A program made the translations under genes and the position numbers. Source: G965262015 sp965262015 (GTDB taxonomy: Bacteria > Spirochaetota > Leptospiria > Turneriellales > CBDBES01). From it: a stretch of DNA of 64,000 bases. The stretch's first letter is position 1. Each line of letters begins with the position of its first letter. Positions 43,890 to 53,700 of the stretch are shown here, piece after piece. The notes beneath the pieces were generated by a model. It was not told where the DNA came from. It made no database searches and saw only the letters and a program-made list of their open reading frames with translations. The DNA lies in the NCBI GenBank assembly GCA_965262015.1, contig OZ253494.1, positions 1 through 64,000 on the forward strand, in the 5' to 3' direction.

Positions 43890-46055
43890 ATGGAACTGGT
43901 TTTTAACAAAAAGAATTATTTACCAAGAGGAGGCTATCTGGTGCCTACTTCTATTGGGTATATACAGTTTGGTTCACCTCCTGAAACAATTAAAGACACT
44001 ATGTTGTTGCCTGATCGTGTTCCCAGCATGTTTGTTTTACCAGGTAATTTATTCCATGTTGACAAAGGTATTTCTGTTGCTGAGTTGGAGTTTCCTACCT
44101 ATTACAACCATTTTTTGTGTGGCAAAAAAAACCACATTATCTGTACTGAGAAGCAGAGACAACAACTCATAATCATTTTGCAGGAATCTGTATTTGGGCC
44201 ACAGAAAATGGACTCCATAGCAAACGAATTTATTAATGGTGAAGATACCCCAGGTTTCACTACTCTATTGAATGAAATGAAATACTTTAGGGGAGAACGT
44301 ACTATGGAAGACTTAATCGAGTTTACCTGTTTTAATGAATCAGATAATGTGCAACTGGGGAGTATTACGATCAAACGTGAGGAAAACGTATGTTATAGGA
44401 TTTATGATGGCAGAATGGAGTTAGACGTTATACCATGGGACATACCCTACCATATTCATTATGATATTAGCCGTCGTTTAGAAGAGCCTTTTCAAGCACC
44501 TAATTTTGGTATTACCTGTTTGGGGCCGAGTCATGGTTTTGATCCAGAAAGTAATACGTCAGGTTTTATTCTGTGGATCTTAAATAGAGGTATTATGATA
44601 GATCCTCCTGTAGATTCTACGGAGTGGTTACGTAAATCTAATGTTAATCCCAAGCTTATTGATCATGTTATTTTAACACACTGTCATGCAGATCATGATG
44701 CAGGAACATTCCAGAAAATTTTGGAAGAATTTCCTGTTACTATTCATACAACCTTAACGGTAATGGAGAGTTTCTTAAGGAAATATTCCACATTTATTAA
44801 TTGGCCAGAATCAGAAATGCGTAAACTCTTCTCTTTTAATCCAATTACTATTGGGGCACCTCTTTTGATTGAAGGGGCACAATTTATTTTTCATTATACT
44901 TTGCATTCAATACCCACTTTGGGATTTAGGCTATCTTATCAAGATCATTCATTTCTATATACTTCAGATCACCTGAATGATCCCCATATATTAAAAAAAC
45001 TATTAGATACTAAAGTCTTGAGCCAATCAAGGTATGATTTTCTTTTAGATTTTCCTTGGGATATAGATACAATTTATCATGAAGCCGGTATACCGCCTAT
45101 TCACACCCCCATTGATTACTTGGCTAGTCTGGAACCTGATATACAGAAAAAGATTACTGTCTATCACATTGCTCGCAAAGACTTTCCCAAAGATACCCAT
45201 CTAAAGTTAGCCCAATTTGGTATTGAAAATACAGCCTATCCTGAGGTTAAACGATTAAAGTATGATGATGCACTGGGTATTCTAGATTTACTGAATCATG
45301 TTGACCTCTTTCGCAACCTGCCCATTACAAAAGCTAGAGATTTTTTGATGGCAGTCCAAGAAGAATATTTTAAGTCTGGTGATTATATTATACGAAAAAA
45401 TACACCAGGTAATAAATTATATATTGTTGCCTATGGTAATGTAGAGGTCAAGGGAACAGAGGCAACTTTGAAGAAAACTTATGGTAAGTATGAATATTTT
45501 GGAGAATCGGCCTTGGTCACTAACACACTGCGATCAGCAGATGTACTTGCCATGACTAGTGTTAAAGTGATTACTATTGAGAAGAATGTATTTTTACACT
45601 TAATTTCTTCATTGTCCTTAGAACAAGAACTGGTGCATCTAGCAAAAATAAGACATTCTAATTCGTGGGATATTCTTTCTAGTTCAAAAGTATTTGCTAG
45701 TTTAACGTCACACCAAAAAACGCAATTAGAAATGATCATGCAATACAAAGAGGTTAAAAAAAATCATACCTTTGTTCGAGAAGGGGAATGCTTAGAGGCT
45801 GTATACATCCTTATCACAGGAGAGGTATCCATGATCCGTCATGGTCGGGTAGTAAATACACTACAGACAGGCGATTTTGCTGGTGATATTGTTGCTATTC
45901 AAAGTAATCTACCATATTCTTTTACACTAAAAAGTATTAGTGATGTTGGTGTGTATGCTATTTTCAAAGATGCTTTGGTACAGTTTGTACAGGAAAATCC
46001 TGGATGTTATATGAAATTAGTACGTAACAGTGTGGGTTTTATACGCTCTGTTTAA
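43890..46055 (+). CDS. Metallo-beta-lactamase-fold hydrolase with two cyclic-nucleotide-binding domains
   Basis: A 721-residue soluble protein. An N-terminal segment of unknown fold (~1-200) precedes a metallo-beta-lactamase domain with the metal motif LTHCHADHDAG (His264, His266, Asp268, His269) and later YTSDHLNDPH. Two CRP-like cyclic-nucleotide-binding domains follow. The first has an intact phosphate-binding cassette (YFGESALVTNTLRSADV); the second (FAGDIVAIQSNLPYSFTL) is degenerate. This architecture is common in spirochaetes and some other diderms, and relatives have been annotated as cyclic-nucleotide phosphodiesterases activated by cAMP/cGMP. A role in cAMP turnover with the cyclase at 29.6 kb is inference. 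Confidence 0.8.
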   Translation: MELVFNKKNYLPRGGYLVPTSIGYIQFGSPPETIKDTMLLPDRVPSMFVLPGNLFHVDKGISVAELEFPTYYNHFLCGKKNHIICTEKQRQQLIIILQESVFGPQKMDSIANEFINGEDTPGFTTLLNEMKYFRGERTMEDLIEFTCFNESDNVQLGSITIKREENVCYRIYDGRMELDVIPWDIPYHIHYDISRRLEEPFQAPNFGITCLGPSHGFDPESNTSGFILWILNRGIMIDPPVDSTEWLRKSNVNPKLIDHVILTHCHADHDAGTFQKILEEFPVTIHTTLTVMESFLRKYSTFINWPESEMRKLFSFNPITIGAPLLIEGAQFIFHYTLHSIPTLGFRLSYQDHSFLYTSDHLNDPHILKKLLDTKVLSQSRYDFLLDFPWDIDTIYHEAGIPPIHTPIDYLASLEPDIQKKITVYHIARKDFPKDTHLKLAQFGIENTAYPEVKRLKYDDALGILDLLNHVDLFRNLPITKARDFLMAVQEEYFKSGDYIIRKNTPGNKLYIVAYGNVEVKGTEATLKKTYGKYEYFGESALVTNTLRSADVLAMTSVKVITIEKNVFLHLISSLSLEQELVHLAKIRHSNSWDILSSSKVFASLTSHQKTQLEMIMQYKEVKKNHTFVREGECLEAVYILITGEVSMIRHGRVVNTLQTGDFAGDIVAIQSNLPYSFTLKSISDVGVYAIFKDALVQFVQENPGCYMKLVRNSVGFIRSV

Positions 46056-46102
46056 TTAATATTTTTTCCACTTATCTAAATTCTTTTAAGCTTTATGTTA
46101 CA

Positions 46103-46654
46103 TTGCCGATAGCTCGACTAGTGTATTTAGGATTATGTCGTTTTTTAGTTTATTTTTGTGTGGTATGTTGTTTGCATGCACAATTAGATAATTCTGTTGG
46201 CTTGGATAATAAGTCAAAGACTGTCAAAAAAATGGAAAAAAAGAATGCTCGTTCTCAAACATCATCACAAGAAGCGATCTATTTTGCAGAAGCGGAAGAT
46301 TTATTAGATGCAGGTTTATGGCAACAAGCTCTTTTATCTTTCCAGGACTTTTCTGAATTATTTCCTAACTCATTAAGAAAATATCTTGTACTAGAAAAGA
46401 TCGCTTATTTATATAAGAAATTAGATGAATATGAACTAGCAGCACAAACCTACCATCGTTTATATGAGATGTTAGGTAAAACAGACCAGGGATTGGCCTA
46501 TTATTTTCAGACAGCCCAGTTACGGTTAGCTATGGGAGATAACGAGACCGCCATTAATATTTATGTACACATTATCAAAAATAATCCCAACTCTATTATT
46601 GCACAACAGTCCAAACGTAATATAGAGATGTATGATTTATTGCATGCAAATTAA
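46103..46654 (+). CDS. Secreted TPR-repeat protein
   Basis: A 183-residue exported protein with a signal peptide (CRFLVYFCVVCCLHAQ). The C-terminal ~110 residues form TPR helices (AEDLLDAGLWQQALLSFQDF, YELAAQTYHRLYEMLG, NETAINIYVHIIKNNP). It resembles YbgF/CpoB or BamD-type periplasmic TPR proteins but is too short to assign. The start is uncertain: TTG at 46103 or GTG at 46121, as the nearby ATG at 46094 runs into a stop. It is convergent with lolD. Confidence 0.65.
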   Translation: MPIARLVYLGLCRFLVYFCVVCCLHAQLDNSVGLDNKSKTVKKMEKKNARSQTSSQEAIYFAEAEDLLDAGLWQQALLSFQDFSELFPNSLRKYLVLEKIAYLYKKLDEYELAAQTYHRLYEMLGKTDQGLAYYFQTAQLRLAMGDNETAINIYVHIIKNNPNSIIAQQSKRNIEMYDLLHAN

Positions 46655-46679
46655 ATATCAACTAAACCAAAGGGATTTA

Positions 46680-47372
46680 TTAGGATTGGGCATGTAATTG
46701 ACCGTTAGACATTGTATAGCATGTATTAGCAATCTCAGTTAATTTATATTCATGAGTAACGATTAATATAGTTAGTTTACCTAATTTGTGTATGTCATCA
46801 AGTAATTGAATGATGTTATCTGTATTTTTTGTATCTAAATTACCAGTAGGCTCATCTGCTAAAATAACAGATGGTTCTTTGGCGAGTGCTCTTGCCATCG
46901 CTACTCTTTGACTTTCGCCACCTGAAAGCTCATGAGGATAATGTGTTTTGCGGTCTGCCATTCCTACTTTAGCCAAAAAATCCATTGCTTGATGTTTTGC
47001 CTCTGATAAGTTTACTTTTTGAATCATAAGAGATATCATTACATTTTCTAGAACAGTAAGATTCTTCATTAAGTAGTGTTGTTGAAATACAAAACCAATT
47101 TTATCTTTACGAAAGTCTGACAGCTTACGCTCAGTATGATGTGATGATAAATTGATATCATCTACTATAATATTACCTTTATCAACTGTGTCTAGAGCTC
47201 CAATTAAGTTTAATAACGTACTTTTACCCGTACCAGAAACACCGCATACCACAATTAAGTCTCCTGTGTGTACGGTTAGATCTAACGCAGTTAATACCGG
47301 TAAAAAATAGGACTGGTTTTTATAGGCCTTATGTACATTTTTAAGGGAAATAATTTCTGATGGCTGACTCAT
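46680..47372 (-). CDS. lolD: Lipoprotein-release ABC transporter ATPase LolD
   Basis: A 230-residue ABC ATPase. Walker A is CGVSGTGKSTLLNLIG, the Q-loop FVFQQHYLMKNLTV, the signature LSGGESQRVAMARALA and Walker B VILADEPTGNLD. These match the LolD/MacB/FtsE group. Together with LolC/E it extracts lipoproteins from the inner membrane. It is 11 bases downstream of the lolE-type permease gene on the same strand. The window contains several predicted lipoproteins that could be clients. Confidence 0.9.
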   Translation of the reverse strand: MSQPSEIISLKNVHKAYKNQSYFLPVLTALDLTVHTGDLIVVCGVSGTGKSTLLNLIGALDTVDKGNIIVDDINLSSHHTERKLSDFRKDKIGFVFQQHYLMKNLTVLENVMISLMIQKVNLSEAKHQAMDFLAKVGMADRKTHYPHELSGGESQRVAMARALAKEPSVILADEPTGNLDTKNTDNIIQLLDDIHKLGKLTILIVTHEYKLTEIANTCYTMSNGQLHAQS

Positions 47373-47383
47373 TTTATTTTGTA

Positions 47384-48697
47384 TTATTCTTTAATGATTT
47401 CAATGGGACGAATCTTGCTAGCATAAAATGCTGGTATGGATGAAGATAAAACAGCCATGAAAACGGTTACAACATATAATATGTGTAGCATAGGGATGTC
47501 AAAAAAAATAGGTATTTTATCAAAATAATAAGTATCTTTGGCTAATAGGTCTACCTCATACCAGAAGGCACCAGGGACGATATCACTGTACCAATAACCC
47601 ACTGTGTTAATACAGTTTTCTATAAAGAGCAGAAAGCTATTTACATTCTGTGCTAAATATACTCCAAACAATATACCTGTAAAAGCACCTATGTTGCCAA
47701 TAATAAATCCAAACCAAGTAAATATAAAAAGTATTTCTTGGTTTTGCATGCCCAATGCTTTTAACACTCCAATCTCTTTTCTTTGTGACCGGATTGTATT
47801 TAGTGTTGCAATAATAATACCTGCCATGGCAGTGAGGATAAATAAAAATAGAATAATGCTCATGATCGTTTTTTCCATTTTGAGTGCTGCAAAAAAGTTT
47901 TTTTGTTCATCTTTAATGGTACGCATATTTAAGGAGAAGGGTAGTAGTTTTATTAATTCATTCTGCACATACTCTATTTGGGATAAATGGTGTAGTTTAA
48001 TACCAATCTGTTGTACATTATCATGAATTTTAAACAAGGATTGCATTTCTTCTAACGGGAGGATTACAGTTTTACTATCATAATGATAGTGGCCTGTTTT
48101 AAAAAAACCTGCAATTTTATACTTACCAATACTGGGGGTGACACCTTGACGGAACTGTAAATTTCCATTAGGAACAATTAATTCAATACTGTCACCTATT
48201 TGTAAATTAAAAGCAGTAGCCATTTCTTTACCAATTAAACAGCTATGCCTATGTGGCATATAGTGTAATGTATGGGGGATGACAATTTTTAAAAGTTCGT
48301 CTGATATACGCCATCCTGTTTTTTCTCTTTGTAATACATGACTACGTAAAAATATATAGTCAATTTGGTTGTGTACTCTTATCAGAGCTGGAGACTGTAT
48401 CATACCACTTACAGATTTTATGTCTTTACGGAGATGCGTTTGTATGTCTTTGGTATACTTTTTCCATTGCTTGATCTGGGTATTACCAAATGGATTAAAA
48501 ATAGTCAAATGGGATTCAAAGTTAAAGATACTGTCTTTAATAGTTTTTTGGAATCCGTTAAATATAGATAAAACCATTACAAGTAAGCTTGCCGAAAAAA
48601 ATACACCCACTAGAGATAGTCGGGCATTTATATTTAATAAGCCTCTATCATTACCACGTAAGATTTTATAAGCAAGAAATATACTTGTACGAGACAT
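47384..48697 (-). CDS. lolE: Lipoprotein-release ABC permease (LolC/LolE)
   Basis: A 437-residue permease with one N-terminal TM (NARLSLVGVFFSASLLVMVL), a large periplasmic MacB_PCD-like domain (~50-270) and three C-terminal FtsX helices (MSIILFLFILTAMAGIIIAT; WFGFIIGNIGAFTGILFGVYLA; LHILYVVTVFMAVLSSSIPA). The N-terminus ARLSLVGVFFSASLLVMVLSIFNGF and TIRSQRKEIGVLKALGM are typical of LolC/LolE. Only one permease gene is present, so it may act as a homodimer. Its start region lies in a 35-bp tandem duplication. Confidence 0.88.
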   Translation of the reverse strand: MSRTSIFLAYKILRGNDRGLLNINARLSLVGVFFSASLLVMVLSIFNGFQKTIKDSIFNFESHLTIFNPFGNTQIKQWKKYTKDIQTHLRKDIKSVSGMIQSPALIRVHNQIDYIFLRSHVLQREKTGWRISDELLKIVIPHTLHYMPHRHSCLIGKEMATAFNLQIGDSIELIVPNGNLQFRQGVTPSIGKYKIAGFFKTGHYHYDSKTVILPLEEMQSLFKIHDNVQQIGIKLHHLSQIEYVQNELIKLLPFSLNMRTIKDEQKNFFAALKMEKTIMSIILFLFILTAMAGIIIATLNTIRSQRKEIGVLKALGMQNQEILFIFTWFGFIIGNIGAFTGILFGVYLAQNVNSFLLFIENCINTVGYWYSDIVPGAFWYEVDLLAKDTYYFDKIPIFFDIPMLHILYVVTVFMAVLSSSIPAFYASKIRPIEIIKE

Positions 48698-48744
48698 GAT
48701 TTTTATTAAAGAAATATACTTGTACGAGACATGATTTTTATTAA
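48675..48744. repeat. 35-bp tandem duplication at the lolE start / hisF stop
   Basis: The unit beginning AGAAATATACTTGTACGAGA and ending CATGATTTTTATTAA occurs twice in tandem (period 35). The first copy holds the lolE start codon at 48697; the second holds an out-of-frame copy of it and ends on the hisF stop codon. The duplication therefore moved the hisF stop away from lolE. It is almost perfect and so probably recent. Confidence 0.8.
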
Positions 48745-49520
48745 TCTATTACAGGTGGGGGAGAATTTATTCTTACTGGGGTGCCCTGCTGTTGCAAATA
48801 TTCCTTGAGATGTAAAATAGAAATCTCTTTAAAATGAAATAGTGATGCTGCCAGAGCAGCACTAACACCAACATCAAAGGCCTCTTGAAAATGTTGTAAT
48901 TGTCCAGCTCCACCAGAAGCGATAACTGGTATGTGGATAGCATCCACCACTTTTTTTAGTAAAGACAGATCATATCCTTTTTTAGTACCATCATTATCCA
49001 TACTTGTTAATAAAATTTCACCAGCACCATGTTCTTCCGCTTGCTTTACCCATGTAAGTACATCAGTACCCGTTGGAGTTCTACCTCCATTTAGATATAC
49101 CTCATAGAATTGCCCATTATATTTTACATCAATAGCACATACAATACATTGGCTGCCAAAATGTTGTGATGCTTCTTGTAATATATTAGGATGCAGGTAG
49201 GCCTGCGTGTTAATTGATATCTTATCTGCCCCTTCTTTTAAAATTTGTTCAATATCTTTCATGGTGCGTATTCCGCCACCTACACAGTAGGGAATAAACA
49301 ATTTTTCAGCAACCCGTTTCACGAGGTCTAAAATAATATTTCTCTTTTCTGAAGAAGCTGTAATATCTAGTAAAACAATTTCATCCGCTCCATTTTTCTC
49401 GTACTGAATGACATTTTCTATTGCATCGCCAGCATCCACTAAGTTTACAAATTGTATGCCTTTAACTACTCGACCATCTTTAACGTCCAAGCAAGGTATA
49501 ATACGTTTAGAGGTTGCCAT
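48741..49520 (-). CDS. hisF: Imidazole glycerol phosphate synthase cyclase subunit HisF
   Basis: A 259-residue barrel from ATG 49520 (MATSKRIIPCLDVKDGRVVK), which is the family start; an in-frame ATG at 49565 would add 15 residues. Catalytic Asp11 (CLDVKDGRVVKG) and the second Asp (CAIDVKYNG) are present, as are FIPYCVGGGIRTMKD and PVIASGGAGQLQHF. It forms IGP and AICAR in histidine synthesis with HisH, which is not in the window. Its start overlaps the upstream hydrolase gene by 14 bases. Confidence 0.94.
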   Translation of the reverse strand: MATSKRIIPCLDVKDGRVVKGIQFVNLVDAGDAIENVIQYEKNGADEIVLLDITASSEKRNIILDLVKRVAEKLFIPYCVGGGIRTMKDIEQILKEGADKISINTQAYLHPNILQEASQHFGSQCIVCAIDVKYNGQFYEVYLNGGRTPTGTDVLTWVKQAEEHGAGEILLTSMDNDGTKKGYDLSLLKKVVDAIHIPVIASGGAGQLQHFQEAFDVGVSAALAASLFHFKEISILHLKEYLQQQGTPVRINSPPPVID

Positions 49521-50358
49521 GTAAAATTGTGCGTATCTGTTGTAATGTCCATTCTGGTTTTTCAAATGGAAATAAATGTCCTATGCTATCATCAAAAATA
49601 GTATGTACACATGAACCGTCTTTTTCTGCTATTCTTTGGATAAGACTATTGGGGCAAACAGCTGAATTAGATGGCATAATATAGTACTGAGGGGTGTTAA
49701 TTTTTTTGATCATACTTTGCAACATGATATTTGGCATTTTAAATGTTTTATATTCCGCCAAAGAATTAGCTAATAAACGTACTTCTTTATTTTCTATTTC
49801 ATAAAAACAAGATTGAAAGTAGTCTTGTAATACTTCCTGATGCCAGTGGCGTGTCGTAGGGTGTTTTCGAAAGATCTTTTCCACATGCTCTTGGCTTGTA
49901 AATTGTGTGCGTCTTTTTTTAGCTGAGTAAGCCATCGGGTGGCCAAACAATCGGCTGTACATTGCAAAAGCTGGATTAAGTAGAACAGGGTCTAGGCATA
50001 TTATTTTAGAAAATACATTGTTTTGAAGAGAATAGGATGCCATGAGTAAGCAACTACCTCCTAGAGAATGCCCAATACCAGTGACATTAGATAGTGATAA
50101 TTGTTTGATTAGGCCTATGATCTGCTCTCGATATAAATTCCAGTTATGAATTTTAAGATTAGTTTCGGATTGGCCATGATTCAAAAAATCCAGACCAATA
50201 AGCCTATAGTTATTGCTAAGCCTACGAAAATAATACTGGTAACAGCCAGCTGAATAACCGTTAGCGTGACAAAATAGTATTGTAGATTTAGCTTGAATAT
50301 TCTGATTATCTAGATATGATGTTATATACTTATTAATCTGAATTTTCTTGTTTAGCAT
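49507..50358 (-). CDS. Alpha/beta hydrolase
   Basis: A 283-residue hydrolase without signal peptide. It has ILFCHANGYSAGCYQYYF (oxyanion region), LDFLNHGQSET, the nucleophile elbow GIGHSLGGS and a C-terminal DDSIGHLFPFEKP with the likely catalytic His. It belongs to the general esterase/epoxide-hydrolase-like group and the substrate is unknown. It overlaps hisF by 14 bases, so the two are expressed together even though no metabolic link is obvious. Confidence 0.8.
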   Translation of the reverse strand: MLNKKIQINKYITSYLDNQNIQAKSTILFCHANGYSAGCYQYYFRRLSNNYRLIGLDFLNHGQSETNLKIHNWNLYREQIIGLIKQLSLSNVTGIGHSLGGSCLLMASYSLQNNVFSKIICLDPVLLNPAFAMYSRLFGHPMAYSAKKRRTQFTSQEHVEKIFRKHPTTRHWHQEVLQDYFQSCFYEIENKEVRLLANSLAEYKTFKMPNIMLQSMIKKINTPQYYIMPSNSAVCPNSLIQRIAEKDGSCVHTIFDDSIGHLFPFEKPEWTLQQIRTILHGNL

Positions 50359-50735
50359 ATGTAGCTTGATTGTTCATCTTATTTATAAAGTAAATGCTTT
50401 TTTTGTCTGCTCCTAATACAAAGTATTTTTGTAAGTTATGATTGAGACATATGATGAATAAAGTTTTTTTTAAGTTTATCTATCCAACAGAAGGGATTTA
50501 CGTATGAAAGAGAAATACATAGAATTTTTAAAAAAATCGAGAAGAATTTGTGATATTGCAAAGATAATGGAATTTACACTTCAAAATAGCGCTTATGTTT
50601 ATTCACATATATTTCACATGTTATGTTGATATTGTATTTGACAGTGTATAAACACATATCGGTATTAATCGGATATGCTATTAACATCACTAGCCGCTGA
50701 AATATGCAGATGTTATGTAGTAGGTGGGGTAGTTC
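50359..50735. other. Intergenic region between divergent genes
   Basis: About 375 bases separating the minus-strand hydrolase from the plus-strand VWA8-like gene. It must carry both promoters. It contains a 41-codon frame (50504-50629, listed separately) and the 14-base string ACACTTCAAAATAG. That string also occurs just after the IS30 pseudogene at 61836, which suggests an IS end. A GGTGGGG stretch lies just before the ATG at 50736. Confidence 0.4.
50504..50629 (+). pseudogene. Possible transposase helix-turn-helix scrap or tiny ORF
   Basis: The frame reads MKEKYIEFLKKSRRICDIAK, then IMEFTLQNSAYVYSH, 41 codons. The stretch RRICDIAKIMEFTLQN loosely resembles the helix-turn-helix of the fragment at 27677-27787. 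AAGGG lies about 10 bases upstream of the ATG, a reasonable SD. It could be a decayed IS30 end or an unrelated small peptide. Weak evidence. Confidence 0.25.
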
Positions 50736-53700
50736 ATGAACAAAGATACTCGTAAGATATTAGATACTTTTCGGCTTGGGGTAGAAACTTCCATCACTGA
50801 TGAAGAAAAACATCTTATTACTCAGCAAGATCTAGTACTCACGGATACTACCCGGCAGAATATGGAGCGTATACTGTATCCAATAGCAGAGAATAGAAAT
50901 ATTGTATTGATTGGAGATGCGGGGGTAGGTAAAAATGCCATTATATATTATATCAATTGCCTGCGTGGCCTGCCTACAATACGCTTTAGTTTTAACCAAG
51001 ATACCTTACCCGAGGATCTAATTGGTTCGTTCGAAATTTTACCTACTGGTTTTGAGTGGAAAGATGGTCCTCTTGTACAAGCGATGAAGAATGGCTATAC
51101 GTTTGTGGCAGATGAAATGAACCTGGCATCTCCAGAAATTTTAAAGCGTTTTATACAGGTGTTGAAACAGGGGCAACTCAATTTGCTGGAAAAGGATGGT
51201 AGTATTTTACAGGCACATCCACGTTTTCATTTCGTTGCCACCCAAAATCCTAGTAGAGGTTTTGAGGGACGTAAACTTTTACCCCAACAGTTGCAATGCC
51301 TTTTTACGATAATCTATTTACACCAGTATCCTCTTCAAGAAGAGGTCGAAATCATGTGTTCTCTTTTCCCTATGTTTAGTAAAGAGAGAATTACTATGGT
51401 GCTTGAATTGCAAAGAAAGGTAGAATCTGCTATTTGGGGTGGAAAAATAGGAGCTACTGGTTTTGAACATTATCATTTTAATATCAGGACTGGTCAACGT
51501 TTTTGGTCTCGATTAAAAGGTCAGGATACACAAACATCTGAAGAAGTTTTTCTTAAAAATATTTTTGTATTTTATGTAGATTGTTTTCCCACTGAAGCAG
51601 ATCGTAGAGCTGTGTTGTCTCACGTCTCGACGGTATGTACCCATACTATAGAGGATATTATTCGTTTATACAGAAATCATTTAGTTTGCTCTACATCATC
51701 TAACCAGGTGCAGCCTGGTGTAATGGGCACTAATCGCTCCATGCGTGCAGATCTTTTACCAATCACTGTACATAGAAGTCGACTGATAGAAAGTATGTAT
51801 GAGAGCTTGGTAAGTAGAGAGAACTTATTACTGGAAGCGAAAGAGGGTGTACGGGTTAGTGAATTAGTAGATATTTTAGCTGCTAAAATGGGTAAGAATG
51901 TGAGGTATATATGTTTATCAAAAGGTATGCACACATCAGATATTATAGGGGCGATAAGACCTAGTAAGGTTAATGGTAAGGATGTTATTCAATGGAGAGA
52001 TGGCCCTCTAACAGAAGGTTTGAGTAACAAGGAATGGATTATTATAGAGAACATAGAGGCGGTAGGTAATGAGGTCATTGAAAAGCTGAATATGTTATTA
52101 GATGATGCATCCAAGCTACTTCTGCCACCAGAAGCTAATAAATCATATGTGGAAAAAGATAAGGACACTCGAATCATCGCTATCAAGTATTTTCGTAGAT
52201 CTAGGAGCCAAGGTACAATCTCTCGGGCGTTACGTAATCGTTTTTTTAGTGTGGTTGTCCCAGAGATTCCAACACATGAGTTACTTACATCTTTAAATAT
52301 CGCATTCCAGGAAATTTTTGGTTCTATGGATCATAGTGAAGATGTTGGTAATATTTTGGAAAAGATGGTTGAGTTCCATAAAAATATTAATCTAGCGATT
52401 CTATCTAAAGATATTGCTAAAGATTTAATTGATGTTAGTCTTTATCGAGAAGAGAATTTACTACGGTGGTTAGAGCATATTTTTCAGTGGTTAGAACAAA
52501 GTAAAGGAGAAATAAATGTCGTGTTGTATTCGGGGATACGCATTCATTATTTATCTAGTTTACCCAGTAAAAAAGATCATGATTGGTGTAATGAATTATG
52601 GAAAAAAATTGTACAGGGGTTACCCTTGGGTGCTATTTACAAAAAACTCCATGAAGCAAAAAAAAAAAACATCCAAATAAATAAAGCATCTCAAGACAAA
52701 AAGAAAAAAGCACACTGGGATCCCGCTAAACATTTTCGCAAGCCTAATACAGGTAAAGCCAGACCTAAGTTATCAGGTTCTGATTTAAAAAAAGGCCAAG
52801 ATATTGATACACCCGAGACAGGTGGAAATATAAAAGAAGGTGCCAACGCATGGTATGGTAGTGATACTTTTGGTAATAAAGGTCAGGGCATGCCTCAAGG
52901 GGGTACAGTAGGTGCTTGGGGATATCGTACCGAAGAAGCCTTTCAAGCATTTCTCAAAAAATATAAACCGATTGGCTCTTATGACATGGGGTTTCAGCTG
53001 AAAGATTATTATGCTACCTTTGGCAAAATATTGGAAGAATTACATCTTGAATTAGATAACTCTCTCAATTATAATAAAGACATTACGAAAGAGTATCGTA
53101 ATCACGGTAACCGTTTAGAAATGCGTAAATATATTAATTTTGTAGCTAACAAGGGTAACAATAAAGTCTTTTTAAAATCTGATTTAATGCCCCCTGAGAA
53201 ATATCTAAATAGTTTAGAATGTGTTTTTCTTATTAATAAGGGTCGCAGATTATTTAATCTCAATGACGGTATTGGTTCTATTGTCGCCTTACAGTCCGCT
53301 GTTGAGGTATTAACAGACAAAAAAATCCCTGTTCGTATTTTTGGTTATTCTGATTTTACAAACTCTAGACAACATATTAATCTTGAAGAGTATACACAAG
53401 GTATGGACACCACATCCATGAACGAAATTACTAAAGAATCATTATTTGATTCTATGATTAATGACTGGGATGGAGATACGGTGGAAGAGCATATAGTGCT
53501 TCAAGAAGTTCATAAATTTTTTTCTCCTGACGCTATGACCCGCCTCGTCGTTATTCTTTCTGATTTTAGGGGTCATAGAGCTAGACGGAACATCCATTCG
53601 GATATTTATAAACCAGAGAATCAAGCATTGCACAAGGTCGTTAAACAATATTCCAAGCAAAATTATGTTTTCTTGGGGGTGCAAACAGGTGACAGGGATC

